Of a DNA stretch of 50,590 nucleotides, positions 41,707 through 50,072 are shown piece by piece. This DNA comes from a virus. The notes beneath the pieces were generated by a model. The model saw only the letters and a list, made by a program, of their open reading frames with translations, was not told the DNA's origin and made no database searches. The position numbers and the translations under genes were made by a program. How positions within the stretch are numbered: the first letter of the stretch is position 1; each line of letters starts with the position of its first letter. Location of the stretch: positions 1 to 50,590 of IMG/VR virus record IMGVR_UViG_3300017751_000030; one strand, 5' to 3'.

Positions 41707-41898
41707 TTAAAAAGTAATACTAGCTTTTTCGTCAGCCTTCTTTGCAGGGGGCTGTGTATATACAGGGCGTTGATTGTGTTGTGACTTGTAGTACTCGGAC
41801 CATTGTCCGGCCCACTTAGATAGAGGTGCGTTACTGTCGGACATTCCTTTTCCAACTCCTTCATTTTCATTAAGTAGTTTTGTGGTTAGAAAAGTCAT
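41707..41898 (-). CDS. Small hypothetical protein
   Basis: A 63-residue soluble protein of unknown function; the middle has LSKWAGQWSEYYKSQHNQRPVY. AGGAG lies 8 nt before this ATG, which supports this start over the internal Met19. It sits between the portal and the holin genes. Confidence 0.6.
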   Translation of the reverse strand: MTFLTTKLLNENEGVGKGMSDSNAPLSKWAGQWSEYYKSQHNQRPVYTQPPAKKADEKASITF

Positions 41899-41933
41899 GT
41901 TACATGCTCCTGCTTAAAATGTGAAGAGACTCA

Positions 41934-44387
41934 CTACTGTCTCTTGTTCATTTCTCTTAAAACTGCAATTTCTTCCTGCGTCTGGATCCGCTCACGGTTC
42001 ACGTCTGTCCGCTCTTCAGCGATCTCTTTGGTCATCGACATGCGGTCATAAGCCTGTTGGTTCTGTTGTTGGAGCCTTGCTTGTTCCAACATCGCATCAA
42101 CCTGATCCTTAGCCTGCTTGCGTTGCTGATCTGCTGAAGCCAACTCTAGCTCCGCTCCGCGGATAGCGACCAGCGGATCTTGCTGCTGGGGAGCCATCGA
42201 AGGAATAATCTGTTTCGACAACTCAGCCACAGTTTGAGCTACCATTGCTTCCAATGTCTCAGGCGGCATTGGCATTGGCTGGATACCCTGCATCAACTGT
42301 TGCTGCTGCTGTTCAGTAACCATCTGAGCAACTTGCTCACGTGCCATGTAACCGATACGCTGCTGAATGTTCGCTAACAGCGGACCAAGGAACTGAGGTG
42401 CGCCTTGAACCATGGGCGACTGCATAAATACGATATGCGACTCAACGTGAGCCATGTGGTTCTGGCCAGAGAACGCTTGGATCGGTTTCATTTCCAAAAC
42501 CATAGCCTGCTCCATTGCCGGATCAACCGGCACTGGCTGCGGAGGTGTTGGCAGGATGGCTTCAATGTTCTTAACCTCTAAAGCCTGATACATGCGGCGG
42601 TACGCTTCCGTGAGATTATGAACCTCCGGGTTGCTCTGTGCCATTTGCAACTGAGTTTGAGCCAAGCTCAAGCGCTGTGCCATAGAGAAGATGTTGGGGT
42701 CAGAAACCGGCAACACATCCACACGAGAATCGAAGTCCGTCTGGGCAATAGCGGCACCGGCGAGAGTGGGGTACGGATACTCTTCAACCGTGTCAGCAAA
42801 AATGCTGGACAAGAGACGGAACTCCTGACGCTGAGCATAGTGCATACGTTTGTGGATCGCACTCATCACACGAGAGCCACGCTCCAACAATGCAACAGTC
42901 GTACCAACAGGGGCGTTCGCATTCATGTCGCCGACAGCGTTGTCGGCAATCGCTGCATACCGGCGCCCGCTGTCTACAATAACACCAAGCAATTGACCCA
43001 AAGTACCCGACGGTTCTTTGTACGGAAGCGGGACGATAGCGTTACGAAGATCCCCACCAGGGGCATCGATGTCACGGAATTCACCAGGGCTTAAAGGCTC
43101 GTCATCATTACGAATACGAACACCCCGAGCTTTGAATCCTGCCGGGAGATTGGACAACGTTCCCGCATCGATCAGCTGACGCAAAATCGATGTAGCGGCT
43201 CGGGAGAGCCCACCGATCATATGGATGAGACCGAACCCATAGAACCCTAAACCCGGCAGGAACTTGTAGTGGACGAAGCTTTGCAACTGTTTACGCTGCG
43301 GATCTTCTTCATCCCAATTACGGACAATAGAAAGAACAGTGCCGCTGTCTTTTTCCATCGTAACAATGTACGGAAGTTTCAGACCAGTTGGCTCACCGCT
43401 AACGTCTTCGTCTTCGAAACCCTCTAGGTCTATGTTCGTGTGCATTTCCAGAATGGTGTAAACATCGTCACCCATTGCCGAAGGCCGAACACCCTGCAAG
43501 TAATCTTTTTCTTCTTTGAGATCGCTGTCTTCACTGTTCGTAGAAGAACCCAGATCCACGTCACGATAGACTGTAGCCAACTGCATCTTAACAATGTCGT
43601 TCTCAGACATTTGCATCACATGCGTGACACGTTCCGCAGTACGGATGTCGGTAGCATGGTAAGGGACAACAACATCTTCAGCCGGAACGAACTTGGATAC
43701 AGCGCGCTCGCGGGTGACATCAAAGTAAACTTTCTTAAAGGTAGAACCACTCAACGGTAGGTGAAACAGCATCTGGTCCATGTCCGGATCATACTCTTCC
43801 ATCACTTCCGTAATCTGGTAGTTCATGAAATTCTCAACGCGGCTGGCTTGCTCAACAGCCTCTACTGTCTCGTCGCCAACACATACCGTGCGGACGGGAC
43901 CACCAGACGGCAGCATTTCCTTGTACGCTTGTGCTTGAAACTGGGTTACCGACTCAGAGATAAGAGGGTGTGTAACACCGGTGGCTCCAGCAAACGGTTC
44001 GCTACGCTCTTCGTAATTAATGCCCAACAAGCCTAGGCCCTTGGTTAAGGCCTCTTCCCAATCGCTACGAGACTCCATGTCATCCTCGAAAGAAGATCCG
44101 AGTTCCGAGGCCAGTGAGCCAAGAATAGAGTCGTCTAAGACTTCGGCCAAGTTAGCCGTGTGGCCATACTCTTCGTCCGTCAGAACCTCGACACCCTCGC
44201 TCTCCATAACTTCAGCAGAGCCGTCTTCGTTCATCTGAAGAACCATGTCTTCGATTGTTTCATCCACAAGACCCGGGGCGATACCCTCGATCTCGATAAG
44301 GGATTCGGCAGCCGGATCTAGCGCGGAGCCGCCTGGCCCCATCGCTTCTTCAATCTGACCACCAAAGGGATTTCCTGTTTGTGACAT
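41934..44387 (-). CDS. Portal protein
   Basis: An 817-residue protein. Acidic disordered N-terminus (about 110 residues), then a portal core with YEERSEPFAGATGVTHPLISESVTQFQAQAYKEML split by turns, the segments FMNYQITEVMEEYDPDMDQMLFHLPLSGSTFKKVYFD and PAEDVVVPYHATDIRTAERVTH, and a long wing and stem region. The C-terminus is Gln-rich coiled coil (about 690-817, ASADQQRKQAKDQVDAMLEQ). The pattern is that of podovirus and marine phage portals of about 80-90 kDa. It would form the dodecameric DNA gate. Located one gene after the terminase, as expected. Confidence 0.85.
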   Translation of the reverse strand: MSQTGNPFGGQIEEAMGPGGSALDPAAESLIEIEGIAPGLVDETIEDMVLQMNEDGSAEVMESEGVEVLTDEEYGHTANLAEVLDDSILGSLASELGSSFEDDMESRSDWEEALTKGLGLLGINYEERSEPFAGATGVTHPLISESVTQFQAQAYKEMLPSGGPVRTVCVGDETVEAVEQASRVENFMNYQITEVMEEYDPDMDQMLFHLPLSGSTFKKVYFDVTRERAVSKFVPAEDVVVPYHATDIRTAERVTHVMQMSENDIVKMQLATVYRDVDLGSSTNSEDSDLKEEKDYLQGVRPSAMGDDVYTILEMHTNIDLEGFEDEDVSGEPTGLKLPYIVTMEKDSGTVLSIVRNWDEEDPQRKQLQSFVHYKFLPGLGFYGFGLIHMIGGLSRAATSILRQLIDAGTLSNLPAGFKARGVRIRNDDEPLSPGEFRDIDAPGGDLRNAIVPLPYKEPSGTLGQLLGVIVDSGRRYAAIADNAVGDMNANAPVGTTVALLERGSRVMSAIHKRMHYAQRQEFRLLSSIFADTVEEYPYPTLAGAAIAQTDFDSRVDVLPVSDPNIFSMAQRLSLAQTQLQMAQSNPEVHNLTEAYRRMYQALEVKNIEAILPTPPQPVPVDPAMEQAMVLEMKPIQAFSGQNHMAHVESHIVFMQSPMVQGAPQFLGPLLANIQQRIGYMAREQVAQMVTEQQQQQLMQGIQPMPMPPETLEAMVAQTVAELSKQIIPSMAPQQQDPLVAIRGAELELASADQQRKQAKDQVDAMLEQARLQQQNQQAYDRMSMTKEIAEERTDVNRERIQTQEEIAVLREMNKRQ

Positions 44388-44393
44388 ACCTAC

Positions 44394-46880
44394 TTATAAC
44401 ACCTCTTTGCCCATTGAGCCAATACCTTTGTAAACCATACCACCTGACGCGAACCGTTGTACAAGGGGCTTATCTGCACCACGGTTTTCTGGAAACACGA
44501 GAACAGTTGCCTCGCGCTTACTGCCCGGAAGTTTTCTCTTCTCTAACTTGATGCCCGGATAACGCTCTTGTAAGCGTTTTATTACAGGGCGAATAGAATC
44601 TTCATACCCCTGTTTGAACACGGCGGGATCCGCGTCGCGCACCTTAGCCAAGTCTCGGTAATCAGGGAACACGAACGCCTTTGTTTCAGGGTTCTTAATA
44701 GCGCGTTCCACTGTCGTCTCAACAATGAACTGGGTCGCGTCGTTCAACGTGTCGAACGGCATGTGCGGTTGCAGCTTCGGGAAGACGGTATTATGCCTAG
44801 TGCTTCTCCTATCCAGGAGCAATAATGCCGCCCGGTCGTCTGGGGTGTCGGTACCAACACGGTCGAACAATGTCTCAGCGCGGTTCTCGAGATTGTCCAG
44901 AACTTCGGCTTCCTTCATACGGACGCTGTTTTGCTTTAACAACTTGCTCTTCAAATCGCTTAACTCTTTACGAGTCGTCGTGATAGTGTTTTCATTCCGG
45001 CGCCTTGCGGCCTCTGCTATACTATCAAGTGCTTGAGTCATGCTACGAGAACCAGTTTTAGAAGGCTGGGCAGTGAGTGGGCGATTGGCGTTCTTTAGGT
45101 GGGACCGAGCAGCGTCGACCTTGTCCTCAAGAATTTTTACCTTGTCTTGAAGGTCTTTTTCTTGGCGGCGCGCGAAATCAACAGTGCGCTGTTGCTCTGT
45201 CACTTTCTGCTCTACTTCCGTGTAAGCCGTGTACTCAGGGCTCGCTCGTAAATCATCAGCACGTTGATGAACACGGGGGCTCATTATTGGATGCTCTACA
45301 CCGTTCCACAAAGTACGAGCGTCACCTTCCGCACGGCGAGAGTCATCGAGCAGGACCCTCATGGAGCTTGTTTTCTCGACAGGGTTTTTTTGATGAAGGG
45401 CCCAAAAGCCCTCTGAAATAGCCTGCATCTCTTCAAACGCTTTTCTGCTCGACGGGGCGTCGTCCATCATTCTAGCAGCAGAACGAGAACGAGCGGAGAG
45501 GTCGTACATAAGGTTGTTCGCGCCTCGTATTTGGCTTTCAAAGCCACGTCTTGCTTGCGCGGCTTCCTCGGAGAGTCTGTTCAGGAGTGTTTCGTCCTGC
45601 TCTCCGCGAGCCAATGCCTCGTCAAGCTTAGATGTGGCAGACCTAAAATTCTCTCCCGCAGTCTCCAGCGGCTCAAAAACAGTCTCAGAAATGGGATTGT
45701 TCCTGCTTTCCTGGTAAGCTTTGTTCGAACCAAGATTATTGACTGCCTTACGCATGTCCGCAACGTAACCGTCAAACTTTGCTTGAAACTGGGAACCGGC
45801 CTTGGCCTGCTTTTCTAACGAGCCGCGTTTCTTAGCGGGGTTGTTAAGATCCATGTTGGTTTGTTTCGTCTTAAACAAATCCGTCTGGAACTCTTCACCG
45901 ACTTCGGCCCTACCAATTCCTGGTAGCATTGTCTTCGAAGTACGGGCATGACCAAGCTCGCCCTTGTTGTCCGCTAAGTGAGAACGACTGGTGCCGTAAT
46001 CCCGGGCAGTGGTCTTGTTCGTGTTGTAAACCTGAACCTCGCTATAATCAACGAACGCACTTGGGTTGGTGGTATCAGGGTCGTCGTAGAGGTCGCCGAT
46101 GCGTTGCTCTTCGTAATACTCCGTGTCACCCTTTTTCGCTATAACAGCGATCTCAGGGGTGTACTTCTCATGCACATCAACAAGCTCTTTCTTGGTCGCG
46201 CCTTTGTTTCTTTCAAGGAAAGCCAAGATGCCAGTGGCTTCCATCTCGCCAGTCGTTACACCGCGCTTGTTCAGTTCCTTAACAACCTTTTCCTTGGACC
46301 ACGCGCCTTTGCCCATGCCAATGGACTCAAGCTCCTGCCGAACCTTGGATAAAGTTTCAATACCCGCCGTTGTCTCTACACGATCGCCGGCTTCCTCGTA
46401 CTTGTCCTTGACGTAAAGATCTGTCGTCGTTGTCTCGCCAAGAGCTTCTTCCTTAATACGCGTACGTTCGCGGCCTGCTTCTTTGCGTTTCTCACGAGCA
46501 GCCTGTACAGCGTCGTCTAACGGGGGACCGCCGTTACCGCCAAGGCCGCGTAAGCCACGCCGCAAAGGACCGCCAATAATAGGAAGCGCCGCCAAAGGAA
46601 CACCAACACCGGTAAGGAGACCCGGGTCTTCCGCAAAGTCAGCGGCAGCAACACCAACACCAAGGGGACCCCCTAAAACATCGGTCGCTCTCATTAAAGG
46701 AGCCTCATCAGGACGCGAGAAACCAACAGCACTAGACACGTCACGAGCTACGGGTCGCGAGACACCGGCTTTATCAACCATGAAATCTTGTAACCGAGCG
46801 CCAATGCCCTCGAGCATTCCAGGTTCGTACGGACGAAGTGTACCAAACGCCGGACTGTTCTTGCTTGGTTTTTCAGCCAT
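44394..46880 (-). CDS. Large 'EEIQSD'-type conserved phage protein
   Basis: An 828-residue protein between terminase and portal. Residues about 190-345 match a family I know from large phage proteins: WSKEKVVKELNKRGVTTGEMEATGILAFLE, ATKKELVDVHEKY, then DYGTSRSHLADNKGELGHARTSK and EEFQTDLF (329-336), the counterpart of the EEIQSD motif. The C-terminal region (AFVFPDYRDLAKVRDADP, GYEDSIRPVIKRLQERYPGIKLE) matches the end of that family. A long coiled-coil region (about 350-680) lies between. Function of the family is unknown to me; virion location is possible. Confidence 0.6.
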   Translation of the reverse strand: MAEKPSKNSPAFGTLRPYEPGMLEGIGARLQDFMVDKAGVSRPVARDVSSAVGFSRPDEAPLMRATDVLGGPLGVGVAAADFAEDPGLLTGVGVPLAALPIIGGPLRRGLRGLGGNGGPPLDDAVQAAREKRKEAGRERTRIKEEALGETTTTDLYVKDKYEEAGDRVETTAGIETLSKVRQELESIGMGKGAWSKEKVVKELNKRGVTTGEMEATGILAFLERNKGATKKELVDVHEKYTPEIAVIAKKGDTEYYEEQRIGDLYDDPDTTNPSAFVDYSEVQVYNTNKTTARDYGTSRSHLADNKGELGHARTSKTMLPGIGRAEVGEEFQTDLFKTKQTNMDLNNPAKKRGSLEKQAKAGSQFQAKFDGYVADMRKAVNNLGSNKAYQESRNNPISETVFEPLETAGENFRSATSKLDEALARGEQDETLLNRLSEEAAQARRGFESQIRGANNLMYDLSARSRSAARMMDDAPSSRKAFEEMQAISEGFWALHQKNPVEKTSSMRVLLDDSRRAEGDARTLWNGVEHPIMSPRVHQRADDLRASPEYTAYTEVEQKVTEQQRTVDFARRQEKDLQDKVKILEDKVDAARSHLKNANRPLTAQPSKTGSRSMTQALDSIAEAARRRNENTITTTRKELSDLKSKLLKQNSVRMKEAEVLDNLENRAETLFDRVGTDTPDDRAALLLLDRRSTRHNTVFPKLQPHMPFDTLNDATQFIVETTVERAIKNPETKAFVFPDYRDLAKVRDADPAVFKQGYEDSIRPVIKRLQERYPGIKLEKRKLPGSKREATVLVFPENRGADKPLVQRFASGGMVYKGIGSMGKEVL

Positions 46881-48361
46881 TAATAGTATTCCCTACGCCG
46901 CCGCGGTTCATAGTCATCTTCTTCGTCTTCTTCGAGAGACACAAGTCCGCCCTGGCGAAAACGAATTAACGCCATGGTCATACTATCACAAAAGTCATCA
47001 TGTTCGCCATTAGGAAATGAGGCTACTTCCTCGATAACTTCTTCGGCAAACTTAGTGTCAGGGACCCAGACCCGCCCCGCTTCGAAGATGGGAGACACCA
47101 TGTGCATACGGGTGGTCTTGTCCACCCCTCCGCCACCTTTCCTACGGCCCGGGGAAAAGGTGTTAACAGGGATGTTGATACGCATAAGCTCATCCGCCAG
47201 AGGAATACCACTGGCCTTTGCCTCGATTAACACCATGTCAGGTTCCCAGTACTCGTACTGCTCTGTCGCAGTCTCTTTAAGCTCGGGAAAGTTGTACCGG
47301 TCTTTTTGCGCGTCCATCAAGATGATGTGGTCAACACCATCCTCTTCAGGGTCAAACACACCCCATGTTGTAATCGCCGTATAGTCAGCGGTTTCTTTTT
47401 TCGAGAACGCCGTATCGTAAGACTGTAAAACGTACTTAAGACGAGGAATATTTTCCTTCTCCCAAGTGCGCCACCACTCACGTTTAATCATAGCTACTTC
47501 GTCAGAAGTAGGATCTTGTTGCCACTGGGCGTTCCACTTACTGGGGGACAACGCAGCCTTCACCCCTAATAGTTCTTCTTTTTTCCAGAACTCAGGCCAT
47601 AAAGGGGCCCCGGACGGTAAGATGGCCGGAAATTCTACCACCTCCCACTGATCCGCCAATGAGTCTTTTGCCTGCTCGTTCAGTAACCGGCCGGTAAGGT
47701 CTTTTTTAGACCAGCGGGTTTGTACAATAATGATGGTACCCCCTGGCTGCAAACGCTGTCGGGGACCCGAGGTATACCATTCGTACGTATTATCATACGC
47801 AGTAGACGACAAAGCATCTTGTTCCGAGTGCGGATCATCAATAATCAGCAAATCAGCACCACGACCAGTCATCGCAGCCCCGACACCAGCAGCAAAGTAC
47901 TCGCCCTTTTGTTCGGTTTCCCAGCGACCCGCTGCTTGGCTGTCGGCTTTAAGCACAGTGCTCGGGAATATTTCCTTGTACATCGGGTCATCAACAAGGT
48001 CACGAACCTTACGGCCGAACCGAGTTGCGAGTTCCGTGTTCATTGTTGCCTGAATAATCTTCAGTTTTGGGTTTCTGCCTAAAAACCAGGCAGGCATGAG
48101 ATACGAAGCTAGTTCCGATTTGGAATGCCGGGGTGGCATGTTTACGATGAGGCGTTTTAGTTCCCCCCGGGCCACCCGTTCTAGCTTCTCGGCTATCACA
48201 CGGTGGTGGTCCCCCTCAATGAAACTATCATACACGTGGTGAGCGAACTCCATAAACTGGTCTTTCGCTTTTTCGCGTCGTGCTAACACGTCTCGCTGTT
48301 CCTGGAGAGCTAGGATCTCTAGGAGGTCTTCATCGGGTACTGCATCTAGGGCTCTATTCAT
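46880..48361 (-). CDS. Terminase large subunit (packaging ATPase/nuclease)
   Basis: A 493-residue TerL. The ATPase domain has Walker A MPPRHSKSE (75-83) and Walker B LLIIDDPH (171-178), with the coupling region IIIVQTRWSKKDL. The nuclease domain has the metal-site aspartates in SYDTAFSKKETADYTA, VLIEAKASG and HDDFCDS. It pumps DNA through the portal and cuts the concatemer. No small subunit is recognisable nearby. There is no Shine-Dalgarno sequence upstream, and a sigma70 promoter places the transcription start at the ATG, implying a leaderless mRNA. Confidence 0.95.
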   Translation of the reverse strand: MNRALDAVPDEDLLEILALQEQRDVLARREKAKDQFMEFAHHVYDSFIEGDHHRVIAEKLERVARGELKRLIVNMPPRHSKSELASYLMPAWFLGRNPKLKIIQATMNTELATRFGRKVRDLVDDPMYKEIFPSTVLKADSQAAGRWETEQKGEYFAAGVGAAMTGRGADLLIIDDPHSEQDALSSTAYDNTYEWYTSGPRQRLQPGGTIIIVQTRWSKKDLTGRLLNEQAKDSLADQWEVVEFPAILPSGAPLWPEFWKKEELLGVKAALSPSKWNAQWQQDPTSDEVAMIKREWWRTWEKENIPRLKYVLQSYDTAFSKKETADYTAITTWGVFDPEEDGVDHIILMDAQKDRYNFPELKETATEQYEYWEPDMVLIEAKASGIPLADELMRINIPVNTFSPGRRKGGGGVDKTTRMHMVSPIFEAGRVWVPDTKFAEEVIEEVASFPNGEHDDFCDSMTMALIRFRQGGLVSLEEDEEDDYEPRRRREYY

Positions 48362-48367
48362 GCCCGA

Positions 48368-48396
48368 ATGATATTACTTCTCAATGAATTTATCAA
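48368..48396 (-). promoter_or_regulatory. Sigma70 promoter for the late block, leaderless start
   Basis: TTGATA (48396-48391) and TATCAT (48373-48368) on the - strand are separated by exactly 17 nt, each one mismatch from consensus. The expected transcription start, 7 nt past the -10, falls on the A of the terminase ATG. It is the best promoter match I find for the late genes. Confidence 0.65.
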
Positions 48397-48428
48397 TCCA
48401 AGTATTACAGGCCTATCTAAAAAACCGC

Positions 48429-48453
48429 AGGGTGCGATATTGGGGGTGGGGGG
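48429..48453 (+). other. G-tract cluster with quadruplex potential
   Basis: GGG (48429-48431), then G5 (48441-48445), T, and G7 (48447-48453). The four G-runs needed for a quadruplex can be drawn from these tracts. It lies in the 245-bp non-coding divergent region between the terminase and the right-hand early genes; the rest of that region holds promoters and A-rich sequence. A packaging or replication signal is a possibility from position alone. Confidence 0.5.
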
Positions 48454-48528
48454 GTGCGAAGGCGCAAAAGATAATCCGACCCCTTTTTATGTAGCCCAAG
48501 AAAGCGGCGGCGAAAAAAAGATTATTTA

Positions 48529-48582
48529 TTTTCTGTCAAGCTATTGACATCTATTTCTTGTCAGTTTAATGTCATAGACATT
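48529..48582 (+). promoter_or_regulatory. Sigma70 promoter overlapped by TGTCA operator-like palindromes
   Basis: TTGACA (48544-48549) and TAATGT (48567-48572) are 17 nt apart. The -35 is the right arm of the palindrome TGTCAA-N4-TTGACA (48534-48549), and the -10 overlaps AATGTC-ATA-GACATT (48568-48582). Another TGTCA lies at 48559-48563. So four to five TGTCA/TGACA half-sites cover the promoter, as expected of an operator for a dimeric regulator. It drives the 67-residue gene and following small genes. Confidence 0.6.
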
Positions 48583-48606
48583 AACCAGCAACAAGGAGTT
48601 ATTGCT

Positions 48607-48810
48607 ATGAATATCAAAGACCAAACATTACGTAAGCGGTTCGCCGCTGCTAAAGAAGCCAAGGCTAAAGCGGACAAAGAGTTCGCCGCGCTGCGGGCTG
48701 AAGTGTTGAACCGTGGTTCACGCGAAGGCTTTTGGACTATCACGCTGCGCGACCGCGCCGCGTATCATGTCGACGCTGGCACTCAGCAAGTCGTCAAACT
48801 TTTAGGATAA
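48607..48810 (+). CDS. Small basic helical protein
   Basis: A 67-residue protein beginning MNIKDQTLRKRF, chosen because AAGGAG lies 9 nt upstream; a longer reading with 21 more residues would start inside the promoter. The first half is a Lys/Ala-rich helix (AAAKEAKAKADKEFAALRAEVL), the second a short beta segment (GFWTITLRDRAAYHVD). Unknown function, first gene behind the TGTCA-type promoter. Confidence 0.65.
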   Translation: MNIKDQTLRKRFAAAKEAKAKADKEFAALRAEVLNRGSREGFWTITLRDRAAYHVDAGTQQVVKLLG

Positions 48811-48820
48811 GGAGAATATC

Positions 48821-49294
48821 ATGTCATTGAATTGGAATCTATCAGACGTAAGAGACGAAGTGTGTTGGAGAAAGGCCACGGATACGTGGCCGGACAAGTA
48901 TGATTGCAGCGAATTGCAACGCGCCGTAGGCCAAGAATTCATGCATCCGGCAACCGATAAGCTTGTTTGGGCAACCATGGCCATCGGTATGCCGACCATC
49001 ACGGAGAAGAACTTTCTTGAGTTCTATTGTCGTGTGCAAATGTTTGAAGGCATTCACGGCAAGATGGGCTGGCACACTCCGGAGTCGTCGGAGTTTTGGA
49101 CGGAGCAGGACAAGCATCTTGGTTGGGTGTGGCGGGAAGGCGAAAGCTGGTTAAGCAAGCTTGAAGTTATTCACGCGCACATCGGCCTTTGCACTAACGC
49201 CACGACCGAAACTCGCAATCAGTTCACCAACAAGATAGTGAACAATTTCCAGCGGGACTTGGACGGTTGGGCTGAGCGCCAGAAGCGAGCATAA
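48821..49294 (+). CDS. Hypothetical early protein
   Basis: A 157-residue, tryptophan-rich helical protein (LGWVWREGESWLSKLEVIHAH) of unknown function. AAGGAGAATATC precedes the ATG. It contains four cysteines, not in a zinc pattern. It is followed by a GC-rich hairpin that probably ends the transcript. Confidence 0.65.
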   Translation: MSLNWNLSDVRDEVCWRKATDTWPDKYDCSELQRAVGQEFMHPATDKLVWATMAIGMPTITEKNFLEFYCRVQMFEGIHGKMGWHTPESSEFWTEQDKHLGWVWREGESWLSKLEVIHAHIGLCTNATTETRNQFTNKIVNNFQRDLDGWAERQKRA

Positions 49295-49300
49295 ACACGG

Positions 49301-49330
49301 GGCGCGGCTGGACATCTGGCCGCGCCTTTG
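49301..49330 (+). terminator. Intrinsic terminator-like hairpin
   Basis: An 8-bp all-GC stem (GGCGCGGC 49301-49308 with GCCGCGCC 49319-49326) with a 10-nt loop, followed only by TTTG. The strong stem just after a stop codon suggests a terminator, the short U-run weakens it. Confidence 0.6.
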
Positions 49331-49336
49331 CTACTA

Positions 49337-49371
49337 TTTACTGTCAATCAATTAACGGGAGTTTATCAAAT
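49337..49371 (+). promoter_or_regulatory. Repeated 5' control module, copy 1
   Basis: TTTACTGTCAA (49337-49347) followed by TTAACGGGAGTTTATCAAATGACA: a TGTCAA element, a GGGAG ribosome binding site and the start codon. A near-identical module stands at 50170, and a TTTTCTGTCAA also precedes the promoter at 48544. The first element may be a regulator site or a divergent -35. Confidence 0.6.
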
Positions 49372-49567
49372 GACACAAGTTCAACAAGTCAAGGCAGCGA
49401 GCCTTCACCAACTGAAAAAGTTTAAGGCCGAAATGGATGAGCGCAACGCTCGTCTGCGTACAGCGGTGTTTGTCAAAGAGTGGATGGAAGAGCATGACGC
49501 AGTCATGCCGACCCAGCTTCGTGACGCGCTAATTGAATTCTGTAACAAACCACTGGAAGGAGAATAA
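49370..49567 (+). CDS. Small helical early protein
   Basis: A 65-residue protein starting MTQVQQVKAASLHQL; GGGAG 9 nt upstream sets this ATG over the longer reading from 49328, which would begin in the terminator. Helical and charged (KKFKAEMDERNARLRTAVFVKEW) with an end (MPTQLRDALIEFCNKP). Unknown function. Confidence 0.65.
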   Translation: MTQVQQVKAASLHQLKKFKAEMDERNARLRTAVFVKEWMEEHDAVMPTQLRDALIEFCNKPLEGE

Positions 49568-49570
49568 ATC

Positions 49571-49744
49571 ATGTCTAGCGGATTGTTTACCATCTTCTAC
49601 TTTCTCGGCACATTGTTCATGTGGCACATGGCTGCGGCCTTCACCATCATGGGCAGCTTGTGGCTCGGCGTTCTCTGCATGGCCATCGGCACCTTGTTCT
49701 TGGTGCTGATGTATAAAGACGGGATTATGGCTTATGACCAGTGA
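49571..49744 (+). CDS. 57-residue two-helix membrane protein
   Basis: A short gene found by direct reading, starting 3 nt after the upstream stop with GGAGAATAAATC before the ATG. Two hydrophobic helices (LFTIFYFLGTLFMWHMAAAF; IMGSLWLGVLCMAIGTLFLVLMY) are followed by YKDGIMAYDQ. Its end overlaps the next gene by 11 nt. It is probably a small inner-membrane protein made early, perhaps affecting host membrane functions; function unknown. Confidence 0.6.
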   Translation: MSSGLFTIFYFLGTLFMWHMAAAFTIMGSLWLGVLCMAIGTLFLVLMYKDGIMAYDQ

Positions 49745-50042
49745 ACCAAAAGTATTCAACCGAAAGTGCAGCACCTGCGGCAAGGGCATGAATAAAGGCT
49801 ACGTCGGAGACGATGGAAGCTATGGCTGCTCAGATGCCTGCTGGTTCACGGACGGATATACACGCGAGATGTACGCCAGCGACTACGAATCAGGGTCGGC
49901 CTACTGGACTGAGTGGGAAGAGTATGATGGCGGCGGCGAGCTATACACGGAAGACGGCACCGAACTGGATGTCTGCTTTAAGTGTGAGGCGCCTCAGTTC
50001 ACTGACTCGCCATTCTGCGACCAGTGCCTAACGCATCTATAG
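49734..50042 (+). CDS. Small double zinc-ribbon protein
   Basis: A 102-residue acidic protein with two metal sites: C12-x2-C15 with C32-x3-C36 (CSTCGKGMNKGYVGDDGSYGC pattern), and C81-x2-C84 with C95-x2-C98 (CFKCEAPQFTDSPFCDQC). The GKGMNKGYV part resembles small zinc-ribbon domains found in phage early genes. Between them is an aromatic-acidic linker. It may bind a host protein or nucleic acid. Overlaps the membrane gene by 11 nt and is followed by a strong terminator. Confidence 0.7.
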   Translation: MTSEPKVFNRKCSTCGKGMNKGYVGDDGSYGCSDACWFTDGYTREMYASDYESGSAYWTEWEEYDGGGELYTEDGTELDVCFKCEAPQFTDSPFCDQCLTHL

Positions 50043-50046
50043 GGGG

Positions 50047-50072
50047 AGACCAGGCGCAAGCCTGGTCTTTTT
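50047..50072 (+). terminator. Rho-independent terminator
   Basis: A perfect 9-bp stem (AGACCAGGC 50047-50055 with GCCTGGTCT 50060-50068), a GCAA tetraloop and TTTTT. It begins 4 nt after the stop of the zinc-ribbon gene. Confidence 0.95.

Noticed and set aside
48544-48606. Longer start for the 67-residue protein
   Set aside because: The 21 extra codons span the promoter and palindromes; AAGGAG stands before the internal ATG.
49328-49370. Longer start for the 65-residue protein
   Set aside because: The extension would start just after a terminator hairpin and cover the control module; GGGAG lies in front of the internal ATG.
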